Source of the DNA: Citrobacter amalonaticus
GTDB taxonomy: Bacteria > Pseudomonadota > Gammaproteobacteria > Enterobacterales > Enterobacteriaceae
Direction of reading: 5' to 3'
Length of the DNA stretch: 64,000 nt
NCBI GenBank assembly: GCA_028994555.1
Contig: JARDVN010000001.1
Span: 868,001 to 932,000, forward strand
Positions 27,172 through 37,863 of the stretch are shown piece by piece. Both the position numbers and the translations under genes were made by a program. The notes under the pieces are model-generated. The model was not told the origin of the DNA and ran no database searches. It worked only from the letters and a program-made list of their open reading frames with translations. Every line of letters begins with the position of its first letter. The first letter of the stretch is position 1.

Positions 27172-29433
27172 TCAAGCCTGACGCAGATTCTGCGCGGCTT
27201 TCACCATGTTCGCCAGCGCTGCCCGGGTCTCCGGCCAGCCGCGGGTTTTCAGACCACAGTCCGGGTTCACCCACAGACGTTCAGCCGGAATACGCTGCGC
27301 CGCTTTTTGTAACAGCGCTTCAATCCACTCTACGCTCGGGACGTTCGGCGAGTGAATGTCATACACGCCCGGTCCGATTTCGTTCGGGTAATCGAACTCT
27401 TCGAACGACTCCAGCAGTTCCATGTCGGAACGTGAGGTCTCAATGGTGATTACGTCGGCATCCAGTGCAGCAATAGAATCCATGATGTCGTTAAATTCGC
27501 AATAACACATGTGGGTGTGGATCTGGGTATCATCTTTCGCCACCGCCGCGTTGATGCGGAACGCTTCCACGCCCCAGGCCAGATAGGCCTCCCAGTCACT
27601 ACGACGCAGCGGCAGCCCTTCGCGCAGTGCCGGTTCATCAATCTGAATAATTCCGATCCCTGCCGCTTCCAGATCCGCCACCTCATCACGCAGCGCCAGT
27701 GCGATCTGCTTTGCGATGGTTTCGCGGCTCACGTCTTCACGCGGGAAGGACCAGCAGAGAATGGTTACCGGGCCGGTCAGCATGCCTTTTACCGGTTTGT
27801 CGGTCAGCGACTGCGCATATTTTGCCCATTCAACGGTGATCGGCGCAGGACGGCCGATATCGCCAATCACCACCGGCGGTTTCACGCAGCGAGAGCCGTA
27901 ACTTTGCACCCAACCATTCTGGGTGAAGACGAAACCATCCAGATGTTCGCCAAAGTATTCCACCATGTCGTTGCGTTCGGCTTCACCGTGGACCAGCACG
28001 TCCAGACCGAGACGTTCCTGCTCAACAATCGCCTGCTTAATATGCTCCGCGATTCCAGTGCGGTAGTTGTTAGCATCAAGCTGACCTTTTTTGAAGTCCA
28101 GACGCAGGCCGCGGATTTCAGTGGTCTGTGGGAAAGAACCGATAGTGGTTGTCGGCCATGCAGGCAGGTTGAAGCGCGCACGCTGAGCTTCAGCCCGCAC
28201 CTCGTACGGGTTCGCCCGCTGGCTGTCCTGTGCAGTGATGGCTGCCAGACGTTTTTCCACTGCTGCATTGTGCACACGACTTGAGTGGCGACGCGCCTGA
28301 ATCGGTGCGCTCCATTCGGCGATGGCGGCGGTATCGCCGCTGTTCAGCGCATCGCGCAGCAGGGTCAGTTCACCACACTTTTGCAGGGCGAAGGCAAACC
28401 AGCTCTTCACTTCCGCATCCAGACGCGTTTCAACGCTCAGGTCGATTGGGCTGTGCAGCAGTGAGCAAGATGAGGCAACCCACAGATCGCGAAGGCCGAC
28501 GATATCTTTAATCTGGGCATATTTTTCTGTCAGATCGGCACGCCAGACGTTGCGTCCATTGACCAGCCCAGCAGACAGCAGCCAGTCGGCCGGCAGGCGT
28601 TTGTGCAGCGCTGTCACGTCATCGTTACCGTGGACCAGGTCAACGTGGAGTCCCTGTACCGGCAGCGCGGCAATAGTATCAAGGTTAGGCGTCACACCTT
28701 CGAAATAAGTGGTCAGCAGCAGTTTCACCTGCCCGGAAAGCGCATCGTAGGCCGGTTTGAACGCGTCCAGCCACGCCTGCGGCAGTTCCAGCACCAGTGC
28801 CGGTTCGTCGATCTGCACCCACTCGATGCCGCGTTTTGCCAGCTCCGCCAGCAACTGCTGGTAAACCGGCAGAATGTCGTTGAGCAGGCTCAGGCGATCG
28901 AACGACTCGCCCTTCACTTTGCCCAGCCACAGATAAGTCACCGGCCCCAACAACACAGGTTTTACCTTGTGACCCAGCGCCAGCGCTTCGTCCACTTCAT
29001 CCAGCAGTTGGGTCCAGGTCAGTTTGAACTGCTGACCTTTGACGAACTCCGGCACCATGTAGTGATAGTTGGTGTTAAACCACTTGGTCATTTCCGCCGC
29101 CGCCGCAGGTTCACCGGTCGGCGCACGACCGCGGCCAATACGGAACAGCGTGTCGATATCAACGGAACCGTCTTTGTTCTGATGACGAGCCGGGACGTTT
29201 CCGAGCAGCAGGCTGGTGGTCAGAACATGGTCGTACCAGGCAAAATCGCCGACCGGCAGAAGATCGATACCCGCCTGTTTTTGCTGATCCCAGTGGCGCG
29301 CACGCAGTTCGCGTCCCACCGCCAGCAGTTCTTCACGGGTCGCATTGCCTGCCCAGTAGCTTTCTTGCGCTTTTTTCAGCTCGCGACGCAGGCCAACGCG
29401 AGGGAAACCGAGGGTGTGATTCAGTATTGTCAT
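27172..29433 (-). CDS. metE: Cobalamin-independent methionine synthase MetE
   Basis: MetE transfers the methyl group of 5-methyltetrahydropteroyltri-glutamate to homocysteine, the last step of methionine synthesis without B12. The 753 residues equal E. coli. The C-terminal catalytic barrel has its zinc ligands in [12 protein letters not shown] (His, Cys), a Glu in the following segment, and [11 protein letters not shown] (Cys). It is divergent from its activator gene metR, with MetJ boxes between. The native six-A run at 28087-28092 reads in frame, so not every run in the window is altered. Confidence 0.98.
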   Translation of the reverse strand: MTILNHTLGFPRVGLRRELKKAQESYWAGNATREELLAVGRELRARHWDQQKQAGIDLLPVGDFAWYDHVLTTSLLLGNVPARHQNKDGSVDIDTLFRIGRGRAPTGEPAAAAEMTKWFNTNYHYMVPEFVKGQQFKLTWTQLLDEVDEALALGHKVKPVLLGPVTYLWLGKVKGESFDRLSLLNDILPVYQQLLAELAKRGIEWVQIDEPALVLELPQAWLDAFKPAYDALSGQVKLLLTTYFEGVTPNLDTIAALPVQGLHVDLVHGNDDVTALHKRLPADWLLSAGLVNGRNVWRADLTEKYAQIKDIVGLRDLWVASSCSLLHSPIDLSVETRLDAEVKSWFAFALQKCGELTLLRDALNSGDTAAIAEWSAPIQARRHSSRVHNAAVEKRLAAITAQDSQRANPYEVRAEAQRARFNLPAWPTTTIGSFPQTTEIRGLRLDFKKGQLDANNYRTGIAEHIKQAIVEQERLGLDVLVHGEAERNDMVEYFGEHLDGFVFTQNGWVQSYGSRCVKPPVVIGDIGRPAPITVEWAKYAQSLTDKPVKGMLTGPVTILCWSFPREDVSRETIAKQIALALRDEVADLEAAGIGIIQIDEPALREGLPLRRSDWEAYLAWGVEAFRINAAVAKDDTQIHTHMCYCEFNDIMDSIAALDADVITIETSRSDMELLESFEEFDYPNEIGPGVYDIHSPNVPSVEWIEALLQKAAQRIPAERLWVNPDCGLKTRGWPETRAALANMVKAAQNLRQA

Positions 29434-29496
29434 TTTACTTCCTCTAATTATATGTAAATCCTATAGATTTTTAATTTAGGGAAGGCGGCAAATTTG

Positions 29497-29577
29497 CTCA
29501 TCCCCGGGAGCTTACATCAGTAAGTGACCAGGGTGGGGAAACGCAGCCAACGCACCATAAATTTAAAATACGAAGGA
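29497..29577. repeat. Partial ERIC (IRU) element in the metE-metR region
   Basis: CCCCGGGAGCTTACATCAG, then GTAAGTGACCAGGGTG and GCAGCCAACGCACC, are the central and right blocks of an ERIC element. The left arm appears missing or degraded. It lies immediately upstream of the MetJ boxes, within the shared metE-metR control region. Confidence 0.7.
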
Positions 29578-29581
29578 TTTT

Positions 29582-29605
29582 GGACGTCTGGATGTTTACA
29601 CATCC
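29582..29605. promoter_or_regulatory. Three tandem MetJ (met) boxes between metE and metR
   Basis: Three adjacent 8-mers, GGACGTCT, GGATGTTT and ACACATCC, fit the met box consensus AGACGTCT with decreasing quality. MetJ with S-adenosylmethionine binds such tandem boxes and represses metE and metR. The position between the divergent genes agrees with E. coli and Salmonella. Confidence 0.85.
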
Positions 29606-29668
29606 ATATTTGACAGTTACTGTATATTCCTCAAGCGCAATTTGTTCATGCCGAAGTGAAGGACTTTC

Positions 29669-30622
29669 ATGATCGAGATTAAACACCTGAAAACGCTCCA
29701 GGCGTTGCGGAATACCGGGTCACTGGCCGCCGCCGCGGCGACGTTGCATCAGACCCAATCCGCCCTGTCTCACCAGTTCAGCGATCTGGAACAGCGCCTT
29801 GGCTTTCGGCTGTTTATCCGGAAAAGTCAGCCGCTGCGTTTTACGCCGCAGGGCGAGATTCTGTTACAACTGGCAAGCCAGGTGCTGCCGCAGATCAGCC
29901 GAGCGCTACAGGCCTGTAATGAACCGCAGCAGACCCGCCTGCGCATCGCCATTGAATGTCACAGCTGTATTCAATGGCTGACCCCGGCGCTGGAAAATTT
30001 CCGGTCAAACTGGCCGCAGGTAGAGATGGATTTCAAATCCGGCGTAACCTTTGATCCTCAGCCTGCGTTACAGCAGGACGAACTGGATCTGGTGATGACG
30101 TCTGACATTCTGCCGCGCAGCGGGCTGCACTATTCGCCGATGTTTGATTTTGAAGTCCGGCTGGTGCTGGCCCCCGAACATCCGCTGAGCAGCAAGACGC
30201 AGATCACGCCGGAAGATTTAGCCAGCGAAACGCTGCTGATCTATCCGGTACAGCGTAGTCGCCTGGATGTCTGGCGGCATTTTCTTCAGCCAGCAGGCAT
30301 CAGTCCGTCTCTGAAAAGCGTGGATAATACGCTGCTGTTGATTCAGATGGTGGCTGCAAATATGGGTATTGCCGCCCTGCCGCATTGGGTTGTGGAGAGT
30401 TTTGAACGCCAGGGTCTGGTGGTCACCAGAACCCTGGGTGATGGCCTGTGGAGCCGCCTGTATGCCGCCGTGCGTGACGGTGAGCAGCGCCAGCCGGTGA
30501 CGGAAGCGTTTATTCGATCGGCGCGCAATCACGCCTGCGATCATCTGCCGTTTGTACGGAGCGCGGAGCGACCCACTTTCGATGTACCCACAGTGAAGCC
30601 AGTATCACCAGCGCGCCTGTGA
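29669..30622 (+). CDS. metR: LysR-type regulator MetR
   Basis: MetR activates metE, metH, glyA and related genes, with homocysteine as co-effector. The 317 residues equal E. coli. The N-terminal winged helix-turn-helix is at about residues 4-62 ([35 protein letters not shown]), and the LysR effector domain follows from about residue 90. Its last 113 bases overlap the convergent yigM 3' end. Both encoded C-termini match the E. coli proteins, so the overlap is real. Confidence 0.97.
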   Translation: MIEIKHLKTLQALRNTGSLAAAAATLHQTQSALSHQFSDLEQRLGFRLFIRKSQPLRFTPQGEILLQLASQVLPQISRALQACNEPQQTRLRIAIECHSCIQWLTPALENFRSNWPQVEMDFKSGVTFDPQPALQQDELDLVMTSDILPRSGLHYSPMFDFEVRLVLAPEHPLSSKTQITPEDLASETLLIYPVQRSRLDVWRHFLQPAGISPSLKSVDNTLLLIQMVAANMGIAALPHWVVESFERQGLVVTRTLGDGLWSRLYAAVRDGEQRQPVTEAFIRSARNHACDHLPFVRSAERPTFDVPTVKPVSPARL

Positions 30623-31409
30623 TAAAGCTCGGCCAGTGGGGTTGTTGGTGCCAGATCGCCAGATTAACCAGCAGTCCCGCCGGTACATGCATGTTATTCA
30701 TAATGCCCAGCGTGCCCGCATCGACCTGCGTGGCGCCGTAATTCCACATAAAGTAGCCGATCCCTGAAGCCGCAACGCCAAGGAACACCAGAATGCTCCA
30801 CTGGAGTGGGGTTTCAGGCATTTTCTGCACATTGCCCAGCATGAACCAGGCAACGACTGCCACCAGAAACGCGCCGAGGTAAAACCATGCAAACGCGTTA
30901 TGCTGCGGCATCGGGCGGGTCTCCATCAAACGTTTATACCCCACCATCCCGATGGCAAAACTGATGTTGGAAAGTTGCACCAGCAGCAGGCCCGTCCAGA
31001 AGTGATCGGTCACCTGATCATAGCGAATGATGCCGGCGCCAATCACCGCCAGCAACGCGCTGAATGCATATCCCCAGCGCAGCCGCCGCTGACTCATCAC
31101 ATCGTAAATTAACGTGATATAGAGCGGTGTCAGCACGGTAAACAACAGCAACTCAGAGACGGTCAGGTAGAGATAAGCATGGAAACTCAGCATATACATG
31201 ACGCCAAGCTGCATCGCGCCCACCAGCATATACAGTCCAATCGTTTTCAGGCTGTGCCCACGGGTACGCAGGAAAGGCAGAAATACCAATGCCGCCAGGC
31301 CGACCCGAACCAGCACCGCAAAATAGCTGTCGACGTGCCCGGCGAGGTATTCGCCAAACAAACTGAAGGAGAAGGCCCACAGGATCGTGGTAATGATGAG
31401 TAACGCCAC
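30510..31409 (-). CDS. yigM: EamA family transporter YigM (biotin transporter)
   Basis: This is a 299-residue inner membrane protein with about ten hydrophobic spans in two EamA repeats, the same length as E. coli YigM. E. coli YigM (BioP) takes up biotin; that function is transferred by homology. The C-terminal hydrophilic tail [20 protein letters not shown] is encoded opposite the end of metR. The gene is convergent with metR. Confidence 0.93.
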   Translation of the reverse strand: MALLIITTILWAFSFSLFGEYLAGHVDSYFAVLVRVGLAALVFLPFLRTRGHSLKTIGLYMLVGAMQLGVMYMLSFHAYLYLTVSELLLFTVLTPLYITLIYDVMSQRRLRWGYAFSALLAVIGAGIIRYDQVTDHFWTGLLLVQLSNISFAIGMVGYKRLMETRPMPQHNAFAWFYLGAFLVAVVAWFMLGNVQKMPETPLQWSILVFLGVAASGIGYFMWNYGATQVDAGTLGIMNNMHVPAGLLVNLAIWHQQPHWPSFITGALVILASLWVHRKWVAPRSVQTADDRRRDCAPIE

Positions 31410-31489
31410 AATGGATATCTCTTAGAACAAGGAGTATCCATTGTAGCGGAGAGTTAGGTTGACAACTGACTAATTAATAAACACTCGTC

Positions 31490-32291
31490 TTAGCGTAAAA
31501 AAGAGATCGCGAAGATAGTGTGGCACCGCATTGTCGGCGTTGATGCCAATCACTTCCAGTTCCGGATGCAAATCCTTCAGACGCTGGTGCGCATTGCCCA
31601 TAATGCAACCTTTACCCGCCATCGACAGCATCTCAGCATCGTTCATACCGTCACCAAAGGCGATGCAGTCTTTGAGGCTGTAGCCCATGGCTTTCGCAAC
31701 CGCCTCCAGCGCATGGCCTTTTGAAACGCCGCCCGCCATCACTTCCAGGCAGGTGAGCGTGGAGAAACTGACATTCACGCGATCGCCCCAGCGTGCATTA
31801 ATTGCCTGCTCCAGCGGCAGCAATGCCTCGTGAGATTCGCAGGTAAAGAATACTTTACTGACGCCTTCCGGCTCCAGCAGACCCGGTTCAAACAAGGAGT
31901 AGTGAAACACCGCCTCTTTGAAGAAACGCATTTCATCCGGGCGATGGCGGTTCATAAACCATTCGTCATCACGATAGACGTTGGTCACGATATCCGGGTT
32001 GGCGTTCACCATGCCAAACAGATCGCTGGCAATATCGCGATCCAGATTGTGGGTAAACACCAGATTTCCGTCCATATCATGCACCCGCGCCCCGTTAGAG
32101 GTGATCATGTAAGACTTGATCTCCAGGTTATCGCGGATCTGTCCCACATCAATATGGTGGCGGCCGGTCGCAAAGACGAAGTTAACGCCACGAGCAGTCA
32201 ACAGTTTCAACGTCTCTTTCGCGTACGGGGACAGGGTATGGTCGGGAGAAAGCAGAGTGCCATCTAAATCAGACGCAACGACCTGATACAT
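31490..32291 (-). CDS. yigL: Sugar phosphatase YigL (probable one-base frameshift at the 3' end)
   Basis: YigL is a HAD-IIB phosphatase that dephosphorylates sugar phosphates and eases glucose-phosphate stress. HAD motif I is VASDLDGTLLSPDH at about residues 5-18, and motif IV is CIAFGDGMNDAEMLS. In E. coli its mRNA, shared with pldB, is stabilised by the sRNA SgrS. The start MYQVVASD is at 32291. At 31497-31502 six A (T on the coding strand) occur; five would give the ending LRDLFLR and exactly 266 residues, as in E. coli. The unrepaired frame ends FFTLRRVFIN at 31470. Confidence 0.9.
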
Positions 32292-32299
32292 ATAAAAAT

Positions 32300-33324
32300 T
32301 CAACCTCTAAGCAAAGCGGTTTCCGCTGATGAGTTATGCTTGTTGAAAAAATCAACAATTGCGTGAAGCGCGACTGAGCGCATAGCGTCCTTTTCAAAAA
32401 GGATCTCATGGTAAGCGCCTTCAATGACCAGCGGATGACCCCCCTTCGACAGGATGGCCCGCTGCGGCGCGGAGTTCACAAAAACGATCGTGCATGCGGT
32501 TATCCACTACACGCTCTTCTTCTGCCTGAATCAACAGCGTGGGCGTAGCATCATCGCCAGCGCCCGCCAGTACCTGCTCAGCGGCCAGTATGCCTTCCCG
32601 CACCCAATGATACGTCGGGCCACCAACGCGCAACTGCGGTTCATCGGCATAAAAACGTAAATTACGCCGATAGCGCTGCCGGCTATGGGTTAATAAATTC
32701 ATGCCAAACGGCAATGCCCGCCAGCGTCCAGTCCCGATCGCATACCCTTCCCGAATCCGCGGATACTCCTCAGCCCAGTCCAGAATGTGGCGTACCATCC
32801 AGTCCGGCAGACGCATCACAATACCAAACATGGGCGCGCAAAGCGCAATAGCATCGCACTGATGCGGATGGCGTTGCAGGAACAGCGTTGCAATCGCGCC
32901 TCCCATGGAGTGCGCCAGAATATAGCGTTTACGCCACGGTCCCGGCTTAACTTCCTGTTCCCAGAACGCCGTTAAATCATCGACATAATCATTGAAGTTT
33001 TCGACATGACCACGATGGGGATCCGATAGAATACGCCCGGAACGCCCCTGACCACGATGGTCAATAATGAGAACATCAAAGCCCTGATGAAACAGGTCAT
33101 ACGCCAGTTCGGCGTACTTTACATAGCTTTCTATACGCCCAGGACAGACGACGATCACGCGATCGTTTTGCTCTGCGTGAAAACGGACGAAGTGCACCGG
33201 CACATTGCCCACACCGGTAAATTCCGCTTCCTCTCGCTGACGCCAGAAATCGGTCAATGGACCCATAGAAAAGGCCGCGAACGCGTTTTCTCTTGTTTCC
33301 CAGTCTTTTTTGGTGCTGAAACAT
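32300..33324 (-). CDS. pldB: Lysophospholipase L2 PldB (two one-base frameshifts)
   Basis: PldB is an alpha/beta hydrolase of the monoacylglycerol lipase type acting on lysophospholipids at the inner membrane. The nucleophile is in YILAHSMGGAIATLF, and LIIDHRGQGRSGR precedes it. From the ATG at 33322-33324 (MFQHQKDWETRENAFAAFSM) the frame breaks at six T at 33306-33311 (five expected) and at six C at 32439-32444 (five expected, VEGGHPLVI). Repair gives exactly 340 residues, as in E. coli. It ends eight bases before yigL, forming the pldB-yigL dicistron. Confidence 0.93.
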
Positions 33325-33410
33325 CGGGTATCCAGCCTCGTTTACCAGGTAAAAATCGTTTTTTTTAGCGGAGCGTGACACTTTGCTGCGACAGTAGCGT
33401 ATTGTGGCAT

Positions 33411-33531
33411 ATACCCATCATACTTCAAGCTGCAGATGCGTTGGCTTTCCTCGTTCATTCCCGTTACGTACTCCCTGTACGCACCTGGGAATTGGCTGCG
33501 TCGCCGCCTTTTTTGCAACTCGAATGATTTA
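33411..33531. repeat. ERIC (IRU) element between pldB and rhtB
   Basis: The element starts TATACCCATCATACTTCAAG, continues with GCTGCAGATGCGTTGGCT and ends CAACTCGAATGATTTA. These are the left and right arms of a full-length ERIC of about 121 bases. The centre (ACGTACTCCCTGTACGCACC) is diverged but keeps the dyad. It fills most of the gap between the divergent genes pldB and rhtB. Confidence 0.85.
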
Positions 33532-33563
33532 GCGTATCAACTAGTGCAATCCGGGAGTTTCTC

Positions 33564-34185
33564 ATGACCTTCGAATGGTGGTTCGCCTACCTGCTCACAT
33601 CCATAATTCTGAGCCTTTCACCCGGCTCCGGCGCCATCAACACCATGACAACGTCTATCAATCACGGCTATCGTGGCGCGGTAGCGTCGATTGCCGGGTT
33701 ACAGGCCGGGTTGGGCATTCATATCGTTCTGGTTGGCGTCGGACTGGGTACGCTGTTTTCACGCTCTGTTATCGCTTTTGAAGTCCTGAAATGGGCGGGG
33801 GGCCGCCTATCTGATTTGGCTGGGTATCCAGCAATGGCGCGCTGCCGGTGCGATTGACCTGAATGCCATGGCCCTGACCCAGTCGCGTGGCCGCCTGTTT
33901 AAGCGCGCCGTATTTGTGAACCTGACAAACCCCAAAAGCATCGTCTTTCTTGCCGCTCTCTTCCCGCAGTTTGTGATGCCGAAAGAGCCGCAGCTAATGC
34001 AGTACGTTGTGCTCGGCGTGACCACGATTGTGGTCGATATCGTGGTGATGATCGGTTACGCCACGCTGGCGCAACGAATCGCCTTGTGGATCAAAGGGCC
34101 GAAACAGATGAAAGCGCTGAATAAAGTTTTCGGTTCGCTGTTTATGCTGGTAGGGGCATTGCTGGCGTCGGCAAGACATGCCTGA
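33564..34185 (+). CDS. rhtB: Homoserine/homoserine lactone efflux protein RhtB (one-base frameshift)
   Basis: RhtB is a LysE-family exporter of homoserine and related amino acids with about six membrane spans. The LysE signature [13 protein letters not shown] is at about residues 17-29, and [16 protein letters not shown] at about 117-132. The frame breaks at six G at 33797-33802 (five expected, [16 protein letters not shown]). With one base removed the protein is 206 residues, as in E. coli. It faces rhtC, a paralogue on the other strand. Confidence 0.94.
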
Positions 34186-34190
34186 CGCAT

Positions 34191-34220
34191 TGCCGGATAG
34201 CGGCTGGCGCGTATCCGGCA
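34191..34220. repeat. REP-like palindrome between rhtB and rhtC
   Basis: TGCCGGATAGCGGCTGGCGC is followed by GTATCCGGCA, a standard REP palindrome between two convergent gene ends. Confidence 0.75.
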
Positions 34221-34227
34221 CGAAACA

Positions 34228-34849
34228 TTAACGTGAAATGATCAGGTGGATGCCAAAACCAGCGAACAACGCTCCGGCAAAACCGTCGATCCATTTGGCC
34301 ATACGCTGATAGCCACGACGCATTTTCGGCAGTGCAAACAGGCTGGCGACCACGGTAAACCACGCGAAGGTTTCAACGATAATCAGCACGAAAATCCCCC
34401 CAGCGGGCGGCAGTACCGACGCTGTCGCCAACAAACAGCGAGAAGACCGAACCGAAATAGATGATGGCTTTCGGGTTCGCCAGATTCGTCAGCAATCCTT
34501 TCAGGAAACTGCGACCGCTTTGCGCCAGCTCAACCTGCGGCGCGGGCGCGGCGACATCCTGTTTTTTCAGCGCGCCGCGCAGCATCTGATAACCCATCCA
34601 GCACAGATACAGGCCGCCGCCGACCATGATAATGGTGTGGAGCCAGGCCATTTTTTCGATGATCAGATGCAGGCCAAGCAGCGCGATGCCCGCCCAGACC
34701 ATGACGCCACAGGTAATGCCCAGCACACCCATCATCGCTTCTTTGCGCGAACGGCTAACCGCCGTCTGCGAGACGAAAAAGAAATCCGGTCCTGGGCTCA
34801 TCAGCGCCACAATGTGCACCATCGCCACGGTAAGAAATAGCATTAGCAT
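34228..34849 (-). CDS. rhtC: Threonine efflux protein RhtC (one-base frameshift)
   Basis: RhtC is a LysE-family exporter of threonine and homoserine. The signature LMSPGPDFFFVSQTAVSRSR is at about residues 16-35, and LTNLANPKAIIYFGSVFSLF in the middle. The frame breaks at six C at 34396-34401 (five expected, ARWGIFVLIIVETFAW). Repair gives 206 residues, as in E. coli. It follows recQ on the same strand, 66 bases downstream. Confidence 0.94.
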
Positions 34850-34915
34850 GATGAAAATACTCGCGGGAGAAACAGTTCAGTGAGTGACCATCCTGACACT
34901 TTTTTGCCTGGCTGA

Positions 34916-36745
34916 CTACTCTTCGTCGTCACCATCGACGTGCGCACGGATCAGCGCCATAAACGCTTTACCAAAACGCTCCAGTTTGCGCATGCCGACA
35001 CCGTTGACGCTGAGCATTTCGCTCGCGGAAACCGGCATCTGTTCCGCCATTTCAATCAGCGTGGCATCGTTAAAGACGACATACGGCGGAATGTTCTCTT
35101 CATCGGCAATGGCTTTACGCAGCTTGCGCAGTTTGGCGAACAGTTTGCGATCGTAATTGCCACCGAAGGACTTTTGCATCACGCGCGGTTTCAGGGCGAC
35201 AATACGCGGCACCGCGAGTTGCAGCGGCGCTTCGCCCCGGAGCACCGGACGTGAAGCGTCGGTGAGCTGCAGCGCGGAATGCTGGGCGATGTTTTGCGTA
35301 ACGAAGCCCAGATGAATCAACTGGCGGATTACGCTCACCCAGTGCTCGTGGCTCTGCTCGCGCCCCATGCCGTATACTTTGAGTTTGTCGTGACCAAGCT
35401 CGCGAATGCGCTGGCTGTTAGCCCCGCGAATCACTTCCACCACGTAACCCATCCCAAAACGCTGGTTTACCCGACCAATGGTTGAGAGCGCAATCTGCGC
35501 GTCCTTCGCGCCATCGTACTGTTTTGGTGGATCAAGGCAGATATCGCAGTTGCCGCACGGCTCCTGACGTCCCTCGCCAAAGTAGTTCAGTAGCACCAGA
35601 CGACGACAGGTTTGCGCCTCAGCAAACGCGCCCATCGCATTCAGCTTATGCCGCTCGATATCCTGTAACTGACCCTGCGGCTTTTCTTCCAGGCAGCGGC
35701 GCAGCCACGCCATGTCCGCCGGATCGTAAAACAGCATTGCCTCCGCAGGCAGGCCGTCACGTCCGGCGCGACCGGTTTCCTGATAATAGGATTCAATGTT
35801 GCGAGGAATATCGAAATGCACCACAAAACGCACATTAGGTTTGTTGATACCCATGCCGAAAGCGACGGTCGCAACCACGATTTGCAGGTCATCGCGCTGG
35901 AATTTCTCCTGCACTTCAGCACGAATGTGATTTTCAAGCCCCGCATGGTACGCCGCAGCGCTAATGCCCCGGCTTTGCAAACGTGCGGCGGTGTCTTCCA
36001 CCTTCGCACGGCTGTTACAGTAAATAATCCCTGATTTACCGCGCTGTTCCTGCACGTAACGCATAAGCTGATCGAGCGGTTTAAACTTCTCCATCAGCAT
36101 GTAGCGAATATTCGGACGGTCAAAGCTGCTGATCTGGATTAAGGGATCGTTCAGTCCCAGCAGACGAACAATATCCAGCCGCGTGGTTTCATCAGCGGTT
36201 GCGGTCAGCGCCACAAACGGCAGCGCAGGAAAACGCTGTCTGAGCTGGCCTAATGCGGCATATTCCGGGCGGAAGTCATGTCCCCACTGCGAGATACAGT
36301 GCGCTTCGTCGACAGCCAGTAACACAGGATTCCAGTGTGCCAGATGCTCAAGGAAGTTATCCAGCATCAGACGTTCAGGGGCGATATAGAGCAGACGAAT
36401 TTGACCAGTGCGACACCCTGCCATCACCTCAAGCTGCTGCTCACGGGTTTGCGACGAGTTCAGACAAGCCGCCGCCACGCCGTTCGCCAGCAGCTGGTCG
36501 ACCTGATCTTTCATCAGGGAGATCAGCGGCGAAACCACCACGGTCAGGCCGTTGAGTAATAAGGCAGGGATTTGGTAGCAGAGGGATTTTCCGCCCCCGG
36601 TCGGCATCACGACGAGACAGTCGCGCCCCGAAACGACGGTGTCGATGATCGCTTCCTGACCCGGGCGAAACTGTTGGTAGCCAAAGGTTTCTTGCAAAAC
36701 CTGCTTAGCTCCAGATTCCAGATTCAACACTTCCGCCTGCGCCAC
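34916..36745 (-). CDS. recQ: ATP-dependent DNA helicase RecQ
   Basis: RecQ is a 3'-5' helicase of the RecF recombination pathway. The 609 residues equal E. coli. Walker A is VVMPTGGGKSLCYQIPAL at about residues 45-62, the DEAH box is LLAVDEAHCISQWGHDF, and motif VI is ESYYQETGRAGRDGLPAE. The RQC zinc site has Cys in RRLVLLNYFGE and CGNCDICLDPP. The HRDC domain is at the C-terminus (LSVNGVGMRKLERFG). It is upstream of rhtC and 84 bases after pldA. Confidence 0.97.
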   Translation of the reverse strand: MAQAEVLNLESGAKQVLQETFGYQQFRPGQEAIIDTVVSGRDCLVVMPTGGGKSLCYQIPALLLNGLTVVVSPLISLMKDQVDQLLANGVAAACLNSSQTREQQLEVMAGCRTGQIRLLYIAPERLMLDNFLEHLAHWNPVLLAVDEAHCISQWGHDFRPEYAALGQLRQRFPALPFVALTATADETTRLDIVRLLGLNDPLIQISSFDRPNIRYMLMEKFKPLDQLMRYVQEQRGKSGIIYCNSRAKVEDTAARLQSRGISAAAYHAGLENHIRAEVQEKFQRDDLQIVVATVAFGMGINKPNVRFVVHFDIPRNIESYYQETGRAGRDGLPAEAMLFYDPADMAWLRRCLEEKPQGQLQDIERHKLNAMGAFAEAQTCRRLVLLNYFGEGRQEPCGNCDICLDPPKQYDGAKDAQIALSTIGRVNQRFGMGYVVEVIRGANSQRIRELGHDKLKVYGMGREQSHEHWVSVIRQLIHLGFVTQNIAQHSALQLTDASRPVLRGEAPLQLAVPRIVALKPRVMQKSFGGNYDRKLFAKLRKLRKAIADEENIPPYVVFNDATLIEMAEQMPVSASEMLSVNGVGMRKLERFGKAFMALIRAHVDGDDEE

Positions 36746-36766
36746 ATTAACCCCGTTCGCTTAAAT

Positions 36767-36793
36767 CAAAACAGGCGCTATTTTCAGCGCCTG
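36767..36793 (-). terminator. Terminator after pldA
   Basis: On the minus strand the stem CAGGCGCTGAAAATAGCGCCTG is followed by TTTTG. The T tract is short but the position between pldA and recQ fits. Confidence 0.7.
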
Positions 36794-36829
36794 AGGGAGA
36801 AACTGCAATGTTTAAAACACAATCATCGA

Positions 36830-37699
36830 TCAGAAGATATCGTTGAGCATCACACCCACACCGACGCGCGTCTGATTAAAGTTATAGTCGATCAGCGATT
36901 CGCCGTACCCGCTATACACTTGAGTATAGAGACGAATATGCTTCGTCATCGGATAACTCAGCCCCAGCTCCGCGCCGCCGTATCCCGTATTCCAGTTGTA
37001 CTGGCCCTTCGCGCTCAGCACCGCATCGCCCAGATGATAACCGACCTTAAGCTGGTAATAGCCCATATATTTGGTGATATCCGGGTTATCGTCGGTACTG
37101 CCGATGACGTACCACGGCTTGACCTCCACCAGCCAGTTGCCATTTTCCGCCATCAGACGCGTGTAAAGACGATTCCAGCTACGCGATGTCGGATCGGAAC
37201 GCCCGTTCGAATCATGGTTGTAACCCATTTCCACGTCGCGCAGCGTCCACCCGGCAACGCGGTAATCCGTCGCAAAACCCAGAAACAGCTGCGGTTCGTA
37301 GTTGGTTTCACGAAACGGCGATGACTCTTCCGTGTTGGATAGCTGCCACCAGGACTTCTGTGTATAAGAGGCGCCAAGGACCGAATTCGGCCCCATAATC
37401 CCACGCCAGATCGGAAACGCCAGGCTCAACTGGAACTTCACTTCATCTTTGCGGGCGTTTTCGGACCAGTTGTAGGAACCGATCGCTTCTTTGTTCATGT
37501 CGCTGGTATTGGTGTAAATCAGGTAGTTCGTATCGTAAGGGTAAAGCGTAAAAGGATTATCATGCTCCTGCAGCATATTGGCGATAATACTGCCCCGTAC
37601 CGTGGGCGCATCATGAACCTCTTTCACCGTCGCCTCTTGCGCATACGCCATCAGCGGCAGCAGTGCTGCTGGTAGCAACCAAGCCGGAATCGCCCGCAT
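36830..37699 (-). CDS. pldA: Outer membrane phospholipase A PldA
   Basis: PldA is a calcium-dependent, dimeric beta-barrel phospholipase that degrades mislocalised phospholipids in the outer leaflet of the outer membrane. The 289 residues equal E. coli. A signal peptide MRAIPAWLLPAALLPLMAYA is cleaved before QEATV. The active-site His and Ser are in DVEMGYNHDSNGRSDPTSRS, with NGRSD as the Ca/oxyanion segment. The C-terminal strand ends in Phe (VGVGVMLNDIF), the usual outer membrane assembly signal. Confidence 0.97.
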   Translation of the reverse strand: MRAIPAWLLPAALLPLMAYAQEATVKEVHDAPTVRGSIIANMLQEHDNPFTLYPYDTNYLIYTNTSDMNKEAIGSYNWSENARKDEVKFQLSLAFPIWRGIMGPNSVLGASYTQKSWWQLSNTEESSPFRETNYEPQLFLGFATDYRVAGWTLRDVEMGYNHDSNGRSDPTSRSWNRLYTRLMAENGNWLVEVKPWYVIGSTDDNPDITKYMGYYQLKVGYHLGDAVLSAKGQYNWNTGYGGAELGLSYPMTKHIRLYTQVYSGYGESLIDYNFNQTRVGVGVMLNDIF

Positions 37700-37863
37700 T
37701 CTTGTTGTTCTCCTGAACGAAAGATTTTTGATTTGTCTGGTAGTCTGCCAACCATTTTACATATTTACATACTTCCTCGTTAGTTATCCCTTCTTAAAGT
37801 GGAAAACAACATTTAAGAAGCATAACATCAACATTTCATTAACCAATGGAGTGTTGGAATCGT

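Noticed and set aside
28603..29457. A 284-residue plus-strand frame opposite metE
   Set aside because: It is antisense to the intact metE with no family resemblance.
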